From contig CBDETM010000002.1 of assembly GCA_965242905.1 (NCBI GenBank), positions 1,426,001 to 1,490,000 of the forward strand: a stretch of DNA of 64,000 nucleotides. Direction: 5' to 3'. Position numbers and translations under genes: made by a program. The notes under the pieces were generated by a model. That model saw nothing but the letters and a program-made list of their open reading frames with translations. It was not told the origin of the DNA and made no database searches. Below are positions 24,968-33,704 of this stretch, piece after piece (the first letter of the stretch is position 1; the number at the start of each line of letters is the position of its first letter). This DNA comes from Bin5 sp965242905. Its GTDB lineage: Bacteria > Chloroflexota > Anaerolineae > Caldilineales > Caldilineaceae.

Positions 24968-25876
24968 ATGTTTGCAACACTGGGGCCGATTTTACTTCTG
25001 GCGATTATCGCCGTATTCGTGATTGTCGTTGCGATTGCAAGCATCCGCATTGTGCAGCCCTATCAGAAGGGCGTCGTCGAGCGTCTGGGGCGTTACCAGC
25101 GTACGGTCCAGCCGGGTCTCACGCTAATCGTGCCCTTTGTTGACGCAATTCAGAAGGTGGACATGCGTGAGCAGGTGGTAGACGTACCGCCGCAGGAGGT
25201 GATCACGAAGGACAATGTTGTTGTCACGGTGGATGCTATCGTCTACTTTGAGGCCACGGACCCGGTCAAGCTGGTCTACAATGTGGCGGATTTCTACAAC
25301 GCGGCCACCAAGTTGGCGCAGACCAATCTGCGTAACGTGGTGGGCGAGATGGAGCTGGATGCGGCGCTGACGAGCCGCGATCATATCAACGCCAAGCTGC
25401 GCGAGGTGCTGGATGACGCCACGGACAAGTGGGGTGTACGGGTGGTGCGGGTAGAGATCAAGCGGATCGACCCGCCTGCGGACGTGACGGAAGCGATGCA
25501 CCGGCAGATGAAGGCCGAGCGGGAGAAGCGGGCCGCCATTCTGGATGCGGACGGCGACCGCCAGGCGCAGATTCTGAAGGCAGAGGGTGAGGCCGAGGCG
25601 GTGAAACGTGTGGCCGACGCGGAGCGGTATAAGCTGGAGGTGGAGGCCACGGGCCAGGGCAACGCGATTACGACGGTGTTCAACGCGATTAAGGATGCGG
25701 AGCCGGACGACAGGCTGATTGCCATCCAGTATCTGGAGGCTCTGAAGGTGATGTCAGAGGGGGAGGCTTCCAAGATCTTTCTGCCCTACGAGGCGACCGG
25801 TGTGCTGGGCGCGCTGGGCGGCGTGAAGGAGCTGTTCAACGAGCAGCCGAATGGAAGTAACGGCAGCCGACCATAG
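24968..25876 (+). CDS. SPFH/Band 7 membrane protein (stomatin/slipin-like)
   Basis: An N-terminal membrane segment (ILLLAIIAVFVIVVAIASI) is followed by the SPFH core: RIVQPYQKGVVERLGRYQRT, GLTLIVPFVD, KVDMREQVVDVPPQEVITKDN and VDAIVYFEATDP. The helical flotillin-like arm AEREKRAAILDADGDRQAQ then follows, with its run of Glu and Ala. The protein assembles into rings on the membrane and organises microdomains with the NfeD protein encoded just upstream. The ribosome site is AAGGAG. At 302 residues it has normal length. A strong terminator lies directly behind the stop. Confidence 0.93.
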   Translation: MFATLGPILLLAIIAVFVIVVAIASIRIVQPYQKGVVERLGRYQRTVQPGLTLIVPFVDAIQKVDMREQVVDVPPQEVITKDNVVVTVDAIVYFEATDPVKLVYNVADFYNAATKLAQTNLRNVVGEMELDAALTSRDHINAKLREVLDDATDKWGVRVVRVEIKRIDPPADVTEAMHRQMKAEREKRAAILDADGDRQAQILKAEGEAEAVKRVADAERYKLEVEATGQGNAITTVFNAIKDAEPDDRLIAIQYLEALKVMSEGEASKIFLPYEATGVLGALGGVKELFNEQPNGSNGSRP

Positions 25877-25884
25877 CTTAAATG

Positions 25885-25931
25885 GAGGAGCGCGAACGAG
25901 GTAGTGTTCGCGCTCCTCACCCCTCTTTTTT
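25885..25931 (+). terminator. Strong rho-independent terminator
   Basis: Thirteen perfect pairs (GAGGAGCGCGAAC with GTTCGCGCTCCTC, 25885-25897 and 25906-25918) close an eight-base loop and are followed by CCCCTCTTTTTTC. It separates the SPFH gene from the convergent permease gene and may also slow transcription from the other side. Confidence 0.88.
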
Positions 25932-25941
25932 CTTCTCTGAT

Positions 25942-28779
25942 TCAGGCCTGGCCGACGCGCATAACTTCGAATATACGCCGCTGGGTTGCCTGTGCGGTAG
26001 CAGCGACGATGACGAATACCATCACGGCGATGAAAATGAGGGTGAGCTGTGTGATTTCGGCTTCGGCGATGACGGGCAGCATCGGCGGCAGGATGGCCTT
26101 GGAGTCGGCTGCGCTACGGAAGAAGGGTGTGAAGAGAACGGAGACCCAGACGCCGATCACAGCGCCGGCGGCAGTCCCGTAGGCGACAAGGACCGCGTAC
26201 TCCACGGCGAGTTGGATGATCAGCTGCCGGCGGAGCGCGCCGATTGCCCGGAGAACACCGAACTGGTAGAAGCGCTCACGCAGCGATGCGTAACTGTGCA
26301 TGAGGAAGGCCATCACGGCCATGAGCGCCGCGGCCAGGAAGCCGACGGTGAGCGCGCCAAATACGCCGACCCGCTCCAACTTCGCCTTTTCCTCGGTAAG
26401 TGAACCGACCACATCGTGCCAGCGCAGCGTTTCGATGCCGCCGATGCGCAGTGACCGGCGCACCTCTTCTCCATTGTTGTTGTCCGGAGAACTCAGCCAG
26501 ACCTCATAAGGATAGATGGCACCGCCGATCAGGTGCAGATAGTCCAGATTGGCGATGACAACGATCTCTTCCTGCTCGACAGTAGGGAAGTAGTCGTAGA
26601 CGCCGCTGATGACGAAATCGGTGCGCATACTGACGCCAGGTTCCAGAATCACCCACAAGTCCAGGCGGTCGCCGACGCGCAGCAGCTGTTCTGTCAGGAA
26701 CGTGCGCGAGACCAGCACTGCTTCAGGGGCGGCGGCGAGCCGATTCATCAGTCCGCCGAGGGAGTCGTCGGCGAAGTCGGAGCGGAACCAGGAGACGGAG
26801 GCGAATTCAGCCCGGTCCACACCTACCATTCGTTTTCTGGACCCGCGGGGTGTGGAGAGCCCTTCGATACGCATGCCGTAGTTGCCTACGCGAATGGCGC
26901 GGTCGGCATCGAACCTCTCGAGAAACCAGGCGGGCTCAAGGGTCCAATCTCCTGCAGTCTCTCCTTCGGTAATGGTAACGGGTAGGAAACGGAAGTCTCC
27001 GCCGGCCTGGTATTTTATGCGGTCGACGAGCCACTCATCCATGCTCTTAGCGAGAGAGTGTGTATAGATCCCGAGGCCGAGACAGATAATCACGAGCAGG
27101 AGGGGATTCAGGTAGCTGTGTCCTTGTCGACCCAACTGGCGCAGTGCGAGGTGGAAAGCCGTGCCGGGCAACAGGCCTGCCAGCTTGTCGAGCAGGTTCA
27201 TGATTGGTGAGAAGAAACGCATAATCAGGAGCGATGCGGTCAGAATTACGAGAGCCGGCGCGAGGACGAGTAGCGGGTCGCTGTACAGTTCGGAGGCGTC
27301 CTCCTGCGCCAGAAGCGCGAATGCTTCCTGCTGGCCCAGTTGCTGGTAGGCGTAAACGGTTGGAATGATGAGGAGGAAGTCCAGATAGGCGCGGCGCCAG
27401 AGGGGGCCCTTGTCGGGGCGGGCGTAGGCGGTTTCGTATTCGACGATACTGGCGCGTGCTGCGGTGATCGCCGGCAGAATGCGGGCAATGAAGGCCAACC
27501 CCAGCGCGGCTACAATCAACCAGACATCAACACCCTGAAGAGAAACGGGCATAGGATCGCGCAACGTGAAGTCGAGAAAACTGTCAGTGTAACCCATACC
27601 GCGGGCGATCAGCATTCCGAGCCCAAGACCCAAGGGCACGCCCAAAATGAAAAGCAGCCACTCCTCGACCAGCACGAGCCACAGCACGCGCATTGTGCCG
27701 GCACCGCGGCTGACCAGTACAGAGGTCTCCCGCTGCTGTGAGCGGGCGATGATGCCGGAAATGAGGACCAGGAAGTAGAGAAGAAAGCCGATGGCGGGTA
27801 CGTTCATGCTGAGGAGCAGGACGGTCAGCGTCGTCTGACGCTGGACGAACTCTTTGAGCGGGTCGAGCGGGGAAACATCCAGTTCGGCGCCGGGCAGGTA
27901 TTTGCCGATGACGGTCATGCCCTTTTCGAAGCCGCGGGCGTAGGCGGCGGCGAAGGCAGGATTGAGGGAGCTATCGTCGAGGGAGATGCGCCAACTGGCG
28001 AAGCGGGAGCTGCCGGCGACCATGGGCTGCACGCGCTGAAGATAGTCGGCCCGCCGCACGAACAGGGCTTCCTTCATAGAGATGTCGGGGGGCCGGAACC
28101 AGAATGTGTCGTCCGGGTCGCGGGCCCGCCACAGGCCGATGATTTCCACCTCGGTACCGGGCAGGGCGGCGGTTGGCGCGACGCGGAATTTCTCGCCGGG
28201 ACGGACACCCATGTCGGCGGCGAGGTTGTCATGCATGAGCACCGGCAGGATGCCGGTGGATGCCTGGTTGCCAGTTGGATCTTCCCAGACGGAGCCGGCG
28301 GTGATCTCCAGCTCGGGCGCGACGCCGGCCAGGTAGACGAGGTCAACCTGTGTCAGGAATTTGCTTTCTTCGCCGTAACGCTCGTCGCCTTCCGGGGACA
28401 GCAACATCATACTGCCGCTTTCGAGGTGGACGCCGACGTCGTCGATGGGAAGGCCGATCTCGCTGGAAAGTGTGGCGGCGACACTGCGGCCGGCGCGTTC
28501 GGCGGCGGGCACGTCCATGGGCTTGCGAGAGGAAGGGAAAAAGTAGACGCGGGTGGTGAAGGGGGGGCGGCCGGTACGCGAGCTTAGGGCGTCCAGTTCC
28601 TCGTTAAGAATCACCCTGTCGACAGCCTGGGCGAAGAAACCGGCGCTGCTGAGGAGGCCGACGGTCAGCACGATCTGGAAGAGCGCCAGCAGGGCCAGGC
28701 CCAGGTTGCCGGCGAGACGCTTGTAGGTTAGGAGTGTCAGCCCACCGATAAGGCGTGGAACGGTGAAGAGTATGCGCAC
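25942..28779 (-). CDS. FtsX/MacB-type ABC permease (945 aa)
   Basis: Two FtsX-like permease halves are present. A first transmembrane helix lies near residue 20-40, with a large extracytoplasmic domain behind it (to about 290). Helices with the typical loop IARSQQRETSVLVSRGAG follow, then a second extracytoplasmic domain (about 600-800) and a final helix set with the loop RERFYQFGVLRAIGALRRQL. Such permeases use an ATPase partner to move lipoproteins or peptides, or to drive mechanical work across the envelope. No ATPase gene lies nearby. The start is GTG 28779 (VRILFTVPRL). It is paralogous to 47541-50417: RR/RS-YLDFLL, the ADDSLG/ANDSLG segment and the LRA-GA loops match. It is the last gene of the minus-strand run. 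Confidence 0.85.
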   Translation of the reverse strand: MRILFTVPRLIGGLTLLTYKRLAGNLGLALLALFQIVLTVGLLSSAGFFAQAVDRVILNEELDALSSRTGRPPFTTRVYFFPSSRKPMDVPAAERAGRSVAATLSSEIGLPIDDVGVHLESGSMMLLSPEGDERYGEESKFLTQVDLVYLAGVAPELEITAGSVWEDPTGNQASTGILPVLMHDNLAADMGVRPGEKFRVAPTAALPGTEVEIIGLWRARDPDDTFWFRPPDISMKEALFVRRADYLQRVQPMVAGSSRFASWRISLDDSSLNPAFAAAYARGFEKGMTVIGKYLPGAELDVSPLDPLKEFVQRQTTLTVLLLSMNVPAIGFLLYFLVLISGIIARSQQRETSVLVSRGAGTMRVLWLVLVEEWLLFILGVPLGLGLGMLIARGMGYTDSFLDFTLRDPMPVSLQGVDVWLIVAALGLAFIARILPAITAARASIVEYETAYARPDKGPLWRRAYLDFLLIIPTVYAYQQLGQQEAFALLAQEDASELYSDPLLVLAPALVILTASLLIMRFFSPIMNLLDKLAGLLPGTAFHLALRQLGRQGHSYLNPLLLVIICLGLGIYTHSLAKSMDEWLVDRIKYQAGGDFRFLPVTITEGETAGDWTLEPAWFLERFDADRAIRVGNYGMRIEGLSTPRGSRKRMVGVDRAEFASVSWFRSDFADDSLGGLMNRLAAAPEAVLVSRTFLTEQLLRVGDRLDLWVILEPGVSMRTDFVISGVYDYFPTVEQEEIVVIANLDYLHLIGGAIYPYEVWLSSPDNNNGEEVRRSLRIGGIETLRWHDVVGSLTEEKAKLERVGVFGALTVGFLAAALMAVMAFLMHSYASLRERFYQFGVLRAIGALRRQLIIQLAVEYAVLVAYGTAAGAVIGVWVSVLFTPFFRSAADSKAILPPMLPVIAEAEITQLTLIFIAVMVFVIVAATAQATQRRIFEVMRVGQA

Positions 28780-28852
28780 AGAACTTTGTTAGATAAGGTG
28801 CATGGGACGCGGCGAGTAGACGCAACGCCCCATGCAGTGCGGCGCGATCAGG

Positions 28853-30253
28853 TCAGGCAGGCTCCTTGGTGCGGACGGGTTGGCGCAGCATTTCCTGTCC
28901 GGGGCCCCACATGAAGTGTTCGTTAAGTTTTTCGTTGCCGTCCATCTGCATGAGCTCTTCAAAGACGGAGAGTGCCTGGTTGTACGAATGTGTCTGTTCG
29001 CATTCGAGCGCGTCGAGGAAGAGGAGTGAGCGGTCTCCGGTCTGGAAGGCGAGGAGTTCGCGTTCCATTTCGAGAACTTCGGGCATTATTTGGGTATAAA
29101 GGATTTTCTGCGGCAGCGGGTCGACGCGAAGGGGGTGGATGCCGCTCCTGTTGACGACGGCGGGGACTTCGACGACGACATCGTCGGGTACACCAGCCAG
29201 GGCGCCTTGGTTAGGCACGTTCACCTGATACTGGCCCTCATTGTCGTTGACCAGGCCGTCTATGATGGGCACCTGCTGCTCGTGGGTTTTTTCGGATCCA
29301 AAGGCCTCGATGAGGCTGGTGGCGGGGTCGCTGGTCAGTTTGGTCATTTGGGCGACGCGTTTTTCCAGATTGTCGACGAAGTAGGGTCGGGCGAGATGCG
29401 TGTCGGGTCCGCCCCAAGGTTGGGGGAACCACCACATTTTGGTATCGATATCGGTATGGTACCACCAGGCGCCGCGGCGGGGTGTATCGCCGATGGGCAT
29501 GAGACCGTACATACGGTACATATGGATGGTTCCGCGGCTCATCTGAATGTCGTGGGTACGTTCGGCGACATGGGTTTCCCAGTAGTTTTCGCCTTCTTCT
29601 GCGATCCATTTTTCGAGAATCGGATAGGCGTCTTCGCCCTTGTAGTAGAAGTGGGTGAGCCAGATGTTGTGGTTGAGGCCGGGTGCCTGCCAGGTGACAT
29701 CGGCCATGTCGGTCAGTCCGAGGGTTCTGGCGATCTGATAGACGCCGTAGTGGCCATGGCAGAGGCCGCAGACCTTGATGCTGGAGGTGCGGGTCATGAG
29801 GGTGCAGCCCTGATAGACGGGATTGCCCGACTGGATGAGCCAGGCATCGGGGCAGATGTCCTCCATATCGCCGGTCACGCCGAGCATGAGGTCGAGGTTG
29901 ACGAAGTTGCTCTGACGCATACGGCCGCCGTGATAGTAGCCGTGCCTGTCCATCAACTCGCGCCCGTTCCGTTGCTTCTGGTGGCTGCTGGCGGAGGCGG
30001 TGTTGATGACGAAATCGGCGTCCTGGAGGGCATCGCGCCGGTCGGTGGTGCTTTCGAAGCGGAGGTCGGCGCCAAGCTCGTTGGCGTAGCGTGCGCCAAG
30101 TTTATGGATCATATCGAGCCTGTCGGCGTCGATATCCATGAAGGAGATGAGGCTGCCGCTGAGAGATTCTGTAAGGCAGATGTCCTTGACGAGGCCGAGG
30201 GAAAACTGGGCGCTACCGGCGCCGATGACGGTCAATTTGATTGGGGTGGACAT
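28853..30253 (-). CDS. Glycoside hydrolase family 4 (alpha-glycosidase, NAD- and metal-dependent)
   Basis: The dinucleotide-binding N-terminus LTVIGAGSAQFS, the acidic FMDIDADRLD strand, the QSGNPV motif and the metal-site sequence GLCHGHYGVYQ identify GH4. These enzymes cleave alpha-glucosides, galactosides or galacturonides by a redox-elimination mechanism using NAD and Mn2+, in the cytoplasm. At 466 residues the length is normal. The ATG follows AAGGAG. Its neighbours include a rhamnogalacturonan-lyase-like protein and a GH43-like propeller, so a uronide or galactoside from pectin-like polymer is a reasonable substrate guess, but the exact specificity cannot be read from the sequence. Confidence 0.9.
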   Translation of the reverse strand: MSTPIKLTVIGAGSAQFSLGLVKDICLTESLSGSLISFMDIDADRLDMIHKLGARYANELGADLRFESTTDRRDALQDADFVINTASASSHQKQRNGRELMDRHGYYHGGRMRQSNFVNLDLMLGVTGDMEDICPDAWLIQSGNPVYQGCTLMTRTSSIKVCGLCHGHYGVYQIARTLGLTDMADVTWQAPGLNHNIWLTHFYYKGEDAYPILEKWIAEEGENYWETHVAERTHDIQMSRGTIHMYRMYGLMPIGDTPRRGAWWYHTDIDTKMWWFPQPWGGPDTHLARPYFVDNLEKRVAQMTKLTSDPATSLIEAFGSEKTHEQQVPIIDGLVNDNEGQYQVNVPNQGALAGVPDDVVVEVPAVVNRSGIHPLRVDPLPQKILYTQIMPEVLEMERELLAFQTGDRSLLFLDALECEQTHSYNQALSVFEELMQMDGNEKLNEHFMWGPGQEMLRQPVRTKEPA

Positions 30254-30390
30254 AGAGACTCCTTGTTAGAACTCCTGGTGGACGAGCGTTGGGCGCGGAG
30301 AGAATTGTAATGGTTGGCAGACATATACGGCGGAGCTACACGAGCAGCATGCGGTGACAGACGACAGGCTTGCGCCGCCACAGGGTGAAG

Positions 30391-31236
30391 TCAGAATTTT
30401 TTTGCGGTCGCGATTTCGGCGTGCTCAGGCAGATAGGGCACGTCTTTTCGATCCCAGGCGGCGCGGCCTTCGACGGCATGGATGCCCATCAGCTGGCGGC
30501 GGTGCGGCGTATCGGCCCAGTCGACGATGTGCCGGGGCGGGGGCGTGCTGCCCCACTTTTTTACCCAGAAGGGCATGTAGCCGTATATGAGAATGCGGCG
30601 GTCGCGCGGGCTGGTGTTGGCCAGACCTGAATGCCAGCAGAGAACGTTCCAAATGATGGCAGAGCCGGCCTTGGCGACGATCTTTTTCAGACCCGGCATC
30701 TGCTCCAGGGTTTCGCCGACGTACTCGGTTCGGGAAGGGTGCGGGTCGAGCTTGTGGCTGCCGGGAACGAGGCTGAAGCAGCCCATGTCGGGCGCCTGAT
30801 CGTCGAGAAAGTAGAAGACCTTGGCCTTGAGCATGAACTGTGGGTGGCGCCAGGCGGGCCAGTCGCGATGCCAGCCGGTATGGGCGTTTGTGCCGGCGTG
30901 ATGGCAGTGGGCGACCATTTCCATCGTCTGCACGTCGGGTCCGACGATCTCTTTGAGGATAGGGAGCACGAGCGGATTTTCGGCGATGTCGAGGAAGAGG
31001 GAGTCGTACTGGTGAATGTCGCCCATGGTGTGCGCGTCGGGACCGTTGCCGTAGCCGCCCTTGTAGGTGCCGTTGCGGACAGAATCGGCCCAGGCCGGTT
31101 CGGTCTGACGTTGGATGTCTTCGTAGGCGGCGCGCACGCGGTCCAAACCGAAGGGTTCGAGCGCGTTTTCTACGATCAGAAATCCTTGCTCGTCGATCTG
31201 TTCCCGTTGTTCTGGTGTGAGCACTATTTCCTCCAT
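30391..31236 (-). CDS. Phytanoyl-CoA dioxygenase-family oxygenase
   Basis: This is an Fe(II)/2-oxoglutarate oxygenase. The double-stranded beta-helix has the metal triad in HRDWPAWRH-type context: GWHRDWPAW supplies His and Asp, and a distal His lies in WNVLCWHSGLANTSPRDRR, whose Arg is suited to hold 2-oxoglutarate. The N-terminus (EQIDEQGFLIVENAL) is the usual family opening. Substrates range from fatty acids to secondary metabolites and are not predictable here. It sits within the minus-strand carbohydrate run, 44 bases after the glutaredoxin-thioredoxin reductase gene. A second family member occurs at 61664. Confidence 0.9.
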   Translation of the reverse strand: MEEIVLTPEQREQIDEQGFLIVENALEPFGLDRVRAAYEDIQRQTEPAWADSVRNGTYKGGYGNGPDAHTMGDIHQYDSLFLDIAENPLVLPILKEIVGPDVQTMEMVAHCHHAGTNAHTGWHRDWPAWRHPQFMLKAKVFYFLDDQAPDMGCFSLVPGSHKLDPHPSRTEYVGETLEQMPGLKKIVAKAGSAIIWNVLCWHSGLANTSPRDRRILIYGYMPFWVKKWGSTPPPRHIVDWADTPHRRQLMGIHAVEGRAAWDRKDVPYLPEHAEIATAKKF

Positions 31237-31280
31237 ACGAGAATGGCGTGTGGCTAATGAAGAGAAAGCGGCCAGTGGGG

Positions 31281-32531
31281 TCAGACCGTGCGCAGGTAAT
31301 CGCGAATCAGCAGGGCTGCGGTTGCGCCCTCGCCGGCGGCGGAGGCGACCTGTTTCGTGCTGTCGGCGCGCACGTCACCGGCGGCAAAGAGACCGGGGAC
31401 GCTCGTTTCCAGTGCGGCAGGATCTCTGTCCAGGTAAAGCGGCAGGCGCTTGTCCGATTCGTGGGTAAGATTATGCCCGGTCTCGATGAAGCCCCACCTG
31501 TTAAGGTGCACTGCGGTCCCTTCGAGGAATCCGGTATTCGGCTCGAGGCCGATAAAGACGAAGGCGCCATCGACAGACATGTGCGACTCGGCCTCGGCCT
31601 GGTTATTCCAGAGCCGCAATTCGTTCAGTTGGGCCCTGGCGCCGAGGAATTCCTGGACTTCGGTATTCCATCGCACTTCGATCTTGGCGTTTCCTGACAC
31701 AGATTCCTGGATGACCTGACTGGCGTGCAGTACAGGGCCTCGCACCAAGAGTGTAACCCGTTCGGCGAATTTGGTCAGCAGCAGACTTTCTTCGGCAGCG
31801 CTGTTGCCACCGCCGATTACGGCCACCTCTTTGCCTTTGTAGAAGGGGCCGTCGCAGGTGGCGCAGAAGTGGACGCCGGCGCCGAGGTAGTCGTTTTCTC
31901 CGGGCACATTTAGGCGGCGGTAGCGGCTGCCGGTGGCGATCAGGACGGCCTGTGCGCTGTACTCGTCGCCGGCGACTGTTTCGATGCGATGATAGTTGTC
32001 CTGGCGCTGGATTGTGGCGACATCCTGGGCCTGCAGCAGCTCAACGCCGAAGCGTTCGGCCTGGGCCCTGAGCCGCTGAGCGAATTCAAAGCCATCGACA
32101 CCGTCCGGGAATCCGGGCAGGTTGTCGAGTTTTTCAGTGGCCGCGGCCTGGCCGCCAAAGGCGGCGCGCTCGATGATAAGGATGTCTACGCCTTCACGGG
32201 CCAGGTAGAGGGCCGCGGTCAGGCCGGCGGGGCCACCGCCGATGACGATCACGGGGTAGTGCTGGCGGCTGGCGGTCGTTCTGAGACCCAGTTTTGCGGC
32301 CAACTCGGCGTTGCTTGGCTCGACGAGCCGGGAACCGTCGGCGAAAAGGATAGTGGGTATGATACGTTTGCCATCGTTCATTTCGATGACACGCTGTTCG
32401 GCGTCGGCGTCCTCTTCGATGTTTACCCATTGATAGGGGATGCGATGTTCGCCGAGGAACTGTTTGCTGCGGCGGCAGTCGGGGCACCAGAAGGCGCCGT
32501 ATACGACGATGTCGGGTGAGGATTCGGGCAT
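31281..32531 (-). CDS. Glutaredoxin-thioredoxin reductase fusion
   Basis: Residues 1-80 form a glutaredoxin/NrdH-like domain with active site CPDC (Cys16, Cys19), the IPT cis-proline at 58-60 and a DGSRLVEPS tail. From residue 92 a complete thioredoxin reductase follows: FAD motif VIGGGPAG, redox pair CATC (Cys223, Cys226), NADPH motif VAVIGGGNSAAEESL and C-terminal FAAGDVRADSTKQVASAAGEG. The protein should reduce its own glutaredoxin domain with NADPH electrons and thereby act on small thiol substrates. Similar fusions are known in some bacteria (family knowledge). The 416-residue length equals the sum of the parts. The start is ATG after AAAGG. Confidence 0.93.
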   Translation of the reverse strand: MPESSPDIVVYGAFWCPDCRRSKQFLGEHRIPYQWVNIEEDADAEQRVIEMNDGKRIIPTILFADGSRLVEPSNAELAAKLGLRTTASRQHYPVIVIGGGPAGLTAALYLAREGVDILIIERAAFGGQAAATEKLDNLPGFPDGVDGFEFAQRLRAQAERFGVELLQAQDVATIQRQDNYHRIETVAGDEYSAQAVLIATGSRYRRLNVPGENDYLGAGVHFCATCDGPFYKGKEVAVIGGGNSAAEESLLLTKFAERVTLLVRGPVLHASQVIQESVSGNAKIEVRWNTEVQEFLGARAQLNELRLWNNQAEAESHMSVDGAFVFIGLEPNTGFLEGTAVHLNRWGFIETGHNLTHESDKRLPLYLDRDPAALETSVPGLFAAGDVRADSTKQVASAAGEGATAALLIRDYLRTV

Positions 32532-32663
32532 GGAAGTTGCCTTTTATGCTGGGAGCGATTTAGCGTTCCCATGAAACGAGACCCGTCAGCCAGCCACTGC
32601 GAAGGCCGACGGCGCGGCACGGCACATTGCAGTTGGCATTGTATCAGCAGGCGGGAACTTGGG

Positions 32664-33584
32664 TCAATTGAAATGGAGTTCGGCAAGAGCGATCCCGCTC
32701 TCTCCGGCGACCGAGTATAGAAGATAAATCTGGTCGCCTTCCTGGAAGATGCCGGGATCGCGGAGCTGGCGGGCGGGTTCGTGGATTGCGCCGCGCTGCG
32801 ATGGCTCCAGGGGCAGGTTGACACCCTCGTAATCGGTTTCCGGCTTCAAGATGGAGAATGGGACGGAGGCTTTCCATTCTTTCCAGTGCTGGCGCAGGTC
32901 GACGGTTGCGCAGAGGATGTGCTCGGGGCAATCGCCGGCGCGGGAGTAGAAGACATAGAGGATGTCGTCGCGAAGGAGGAGGGCGGCGTGGCGCTGGTCG
33001 CGCTCGAAGAGGACCGGGCCCGGTTCGAAATTGGTGCGGCCGTCGCGGCTGCGGAAGAGGATACCGGGCATGGCGAGCGCGTAGTGCCAGCCTGCGGCGG
33101 TGTCGGGATAGCGGAAGACCCGGAAATAGCTGGGGCCGAGGATTTCGGTGTCGGAAGTAAAGTCGAGGCCGTTCTCGGAGACTGCGAGCAGGGAGCGCTG
33201 GCCTTCGAGAAAGGGATATTCCTGCTTAAGCGGGTCGGCTTCGAGTTCTTCGCGCCTCACTGATGGACCGTGATAGTACATCAGAATACGGCGGCTGTCG
33301 TTGTCGACATGCAGATCGGGGCTGGCGATATGGTGATAGCAAGGGGTTTGCTCCAGCCGCAGTGTGCCTGGTGGGTAGATTGTCCACGGCCCAGACAAGG
33401 CGTCGGCATAGGCCAGGCGGATAAATGCACCCTGATGGTGGGCGAAGTAGAGGTAGTACTTACCTAACGGATTCGGCAGCCAGTCGGGCACGCGCAGGAG
33501 TGAGGGTCCGTTTATATTGGTGCCGATGGATTCGTCCAGCGCGGGTGTGATGATTGGATTGGCAGAAAAACGCTTTACCTGCAT
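32664..33584 (-). CDS. GH43/GH32-like five-bladed propeller glycosidase
   Basis: I choose the ATG at 33584 (MQVKRFSANPIITP), preceded by GGGAG; the longer open frame to 33701 reads non-conserved sequence. The protein (306 residues) shows propeller-type blades: NGPSLLRVPDW, YYLYFAHHQG, IRLAYADALSGPW, HIASPDLHVD, ILMYYHGP, and RDPGIFQEGDQIYLLYSVAGE at the end. This pattern resembles GH43-type arabinosidases/xylosidases and related enzymes, but the three catalytic acids cannot be assigned with certainty. There is no signal peptide, so it is cytoplasmic. It lies 120 bases downstream of the PcRGLX-like lyase gene, suggesting joint breakdown of a plant- or algal-type polysaccharide. Confidence 0.75.
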   Translation of the reverse strand: MQVKRFSANPIITPALDESIGTNINGPSLLRVPDWLPNPLGKYYLYFAHHQGAFIRLAYADALSGPWTIYPPGTLRLEQTPCYHHIASPDLHVDNDSRRILMYYHGPSVRREELEADPLKQEYPFLEGQRSLLAVSENGLDFTSDTEILGPSYFRVFRYPDTAAGWHYALAMPGILFRSRDGRTNFEPGPVLFERDQRHAALLLRDDILYVFYSRAGDCPEHILCATVDLRQHWKEWKASVPFSILKPETDYEGVNLPLEPSQRGAIHEPARQLRDPGIFQEGDQIYLLYSVAGESGIALAELHFN

Positions 33585-33704
33585 GGGGCATCTCCCGGTG
33601 GGCGAATTTGCCCGTTGCCGACTCCAGTTGAGCGGATGTCGGGCAACGGGCAATTTGTACTGCCAGCTTTGGGTATATCGAAAAGACGGGCCTACCTGCA
33701 AGGG

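Noticed and set aside
29090..30310. 406-codon plus-strand open frame
   Set aside because: It is antisense to the GH4 gene and has no family features or ribosome site.
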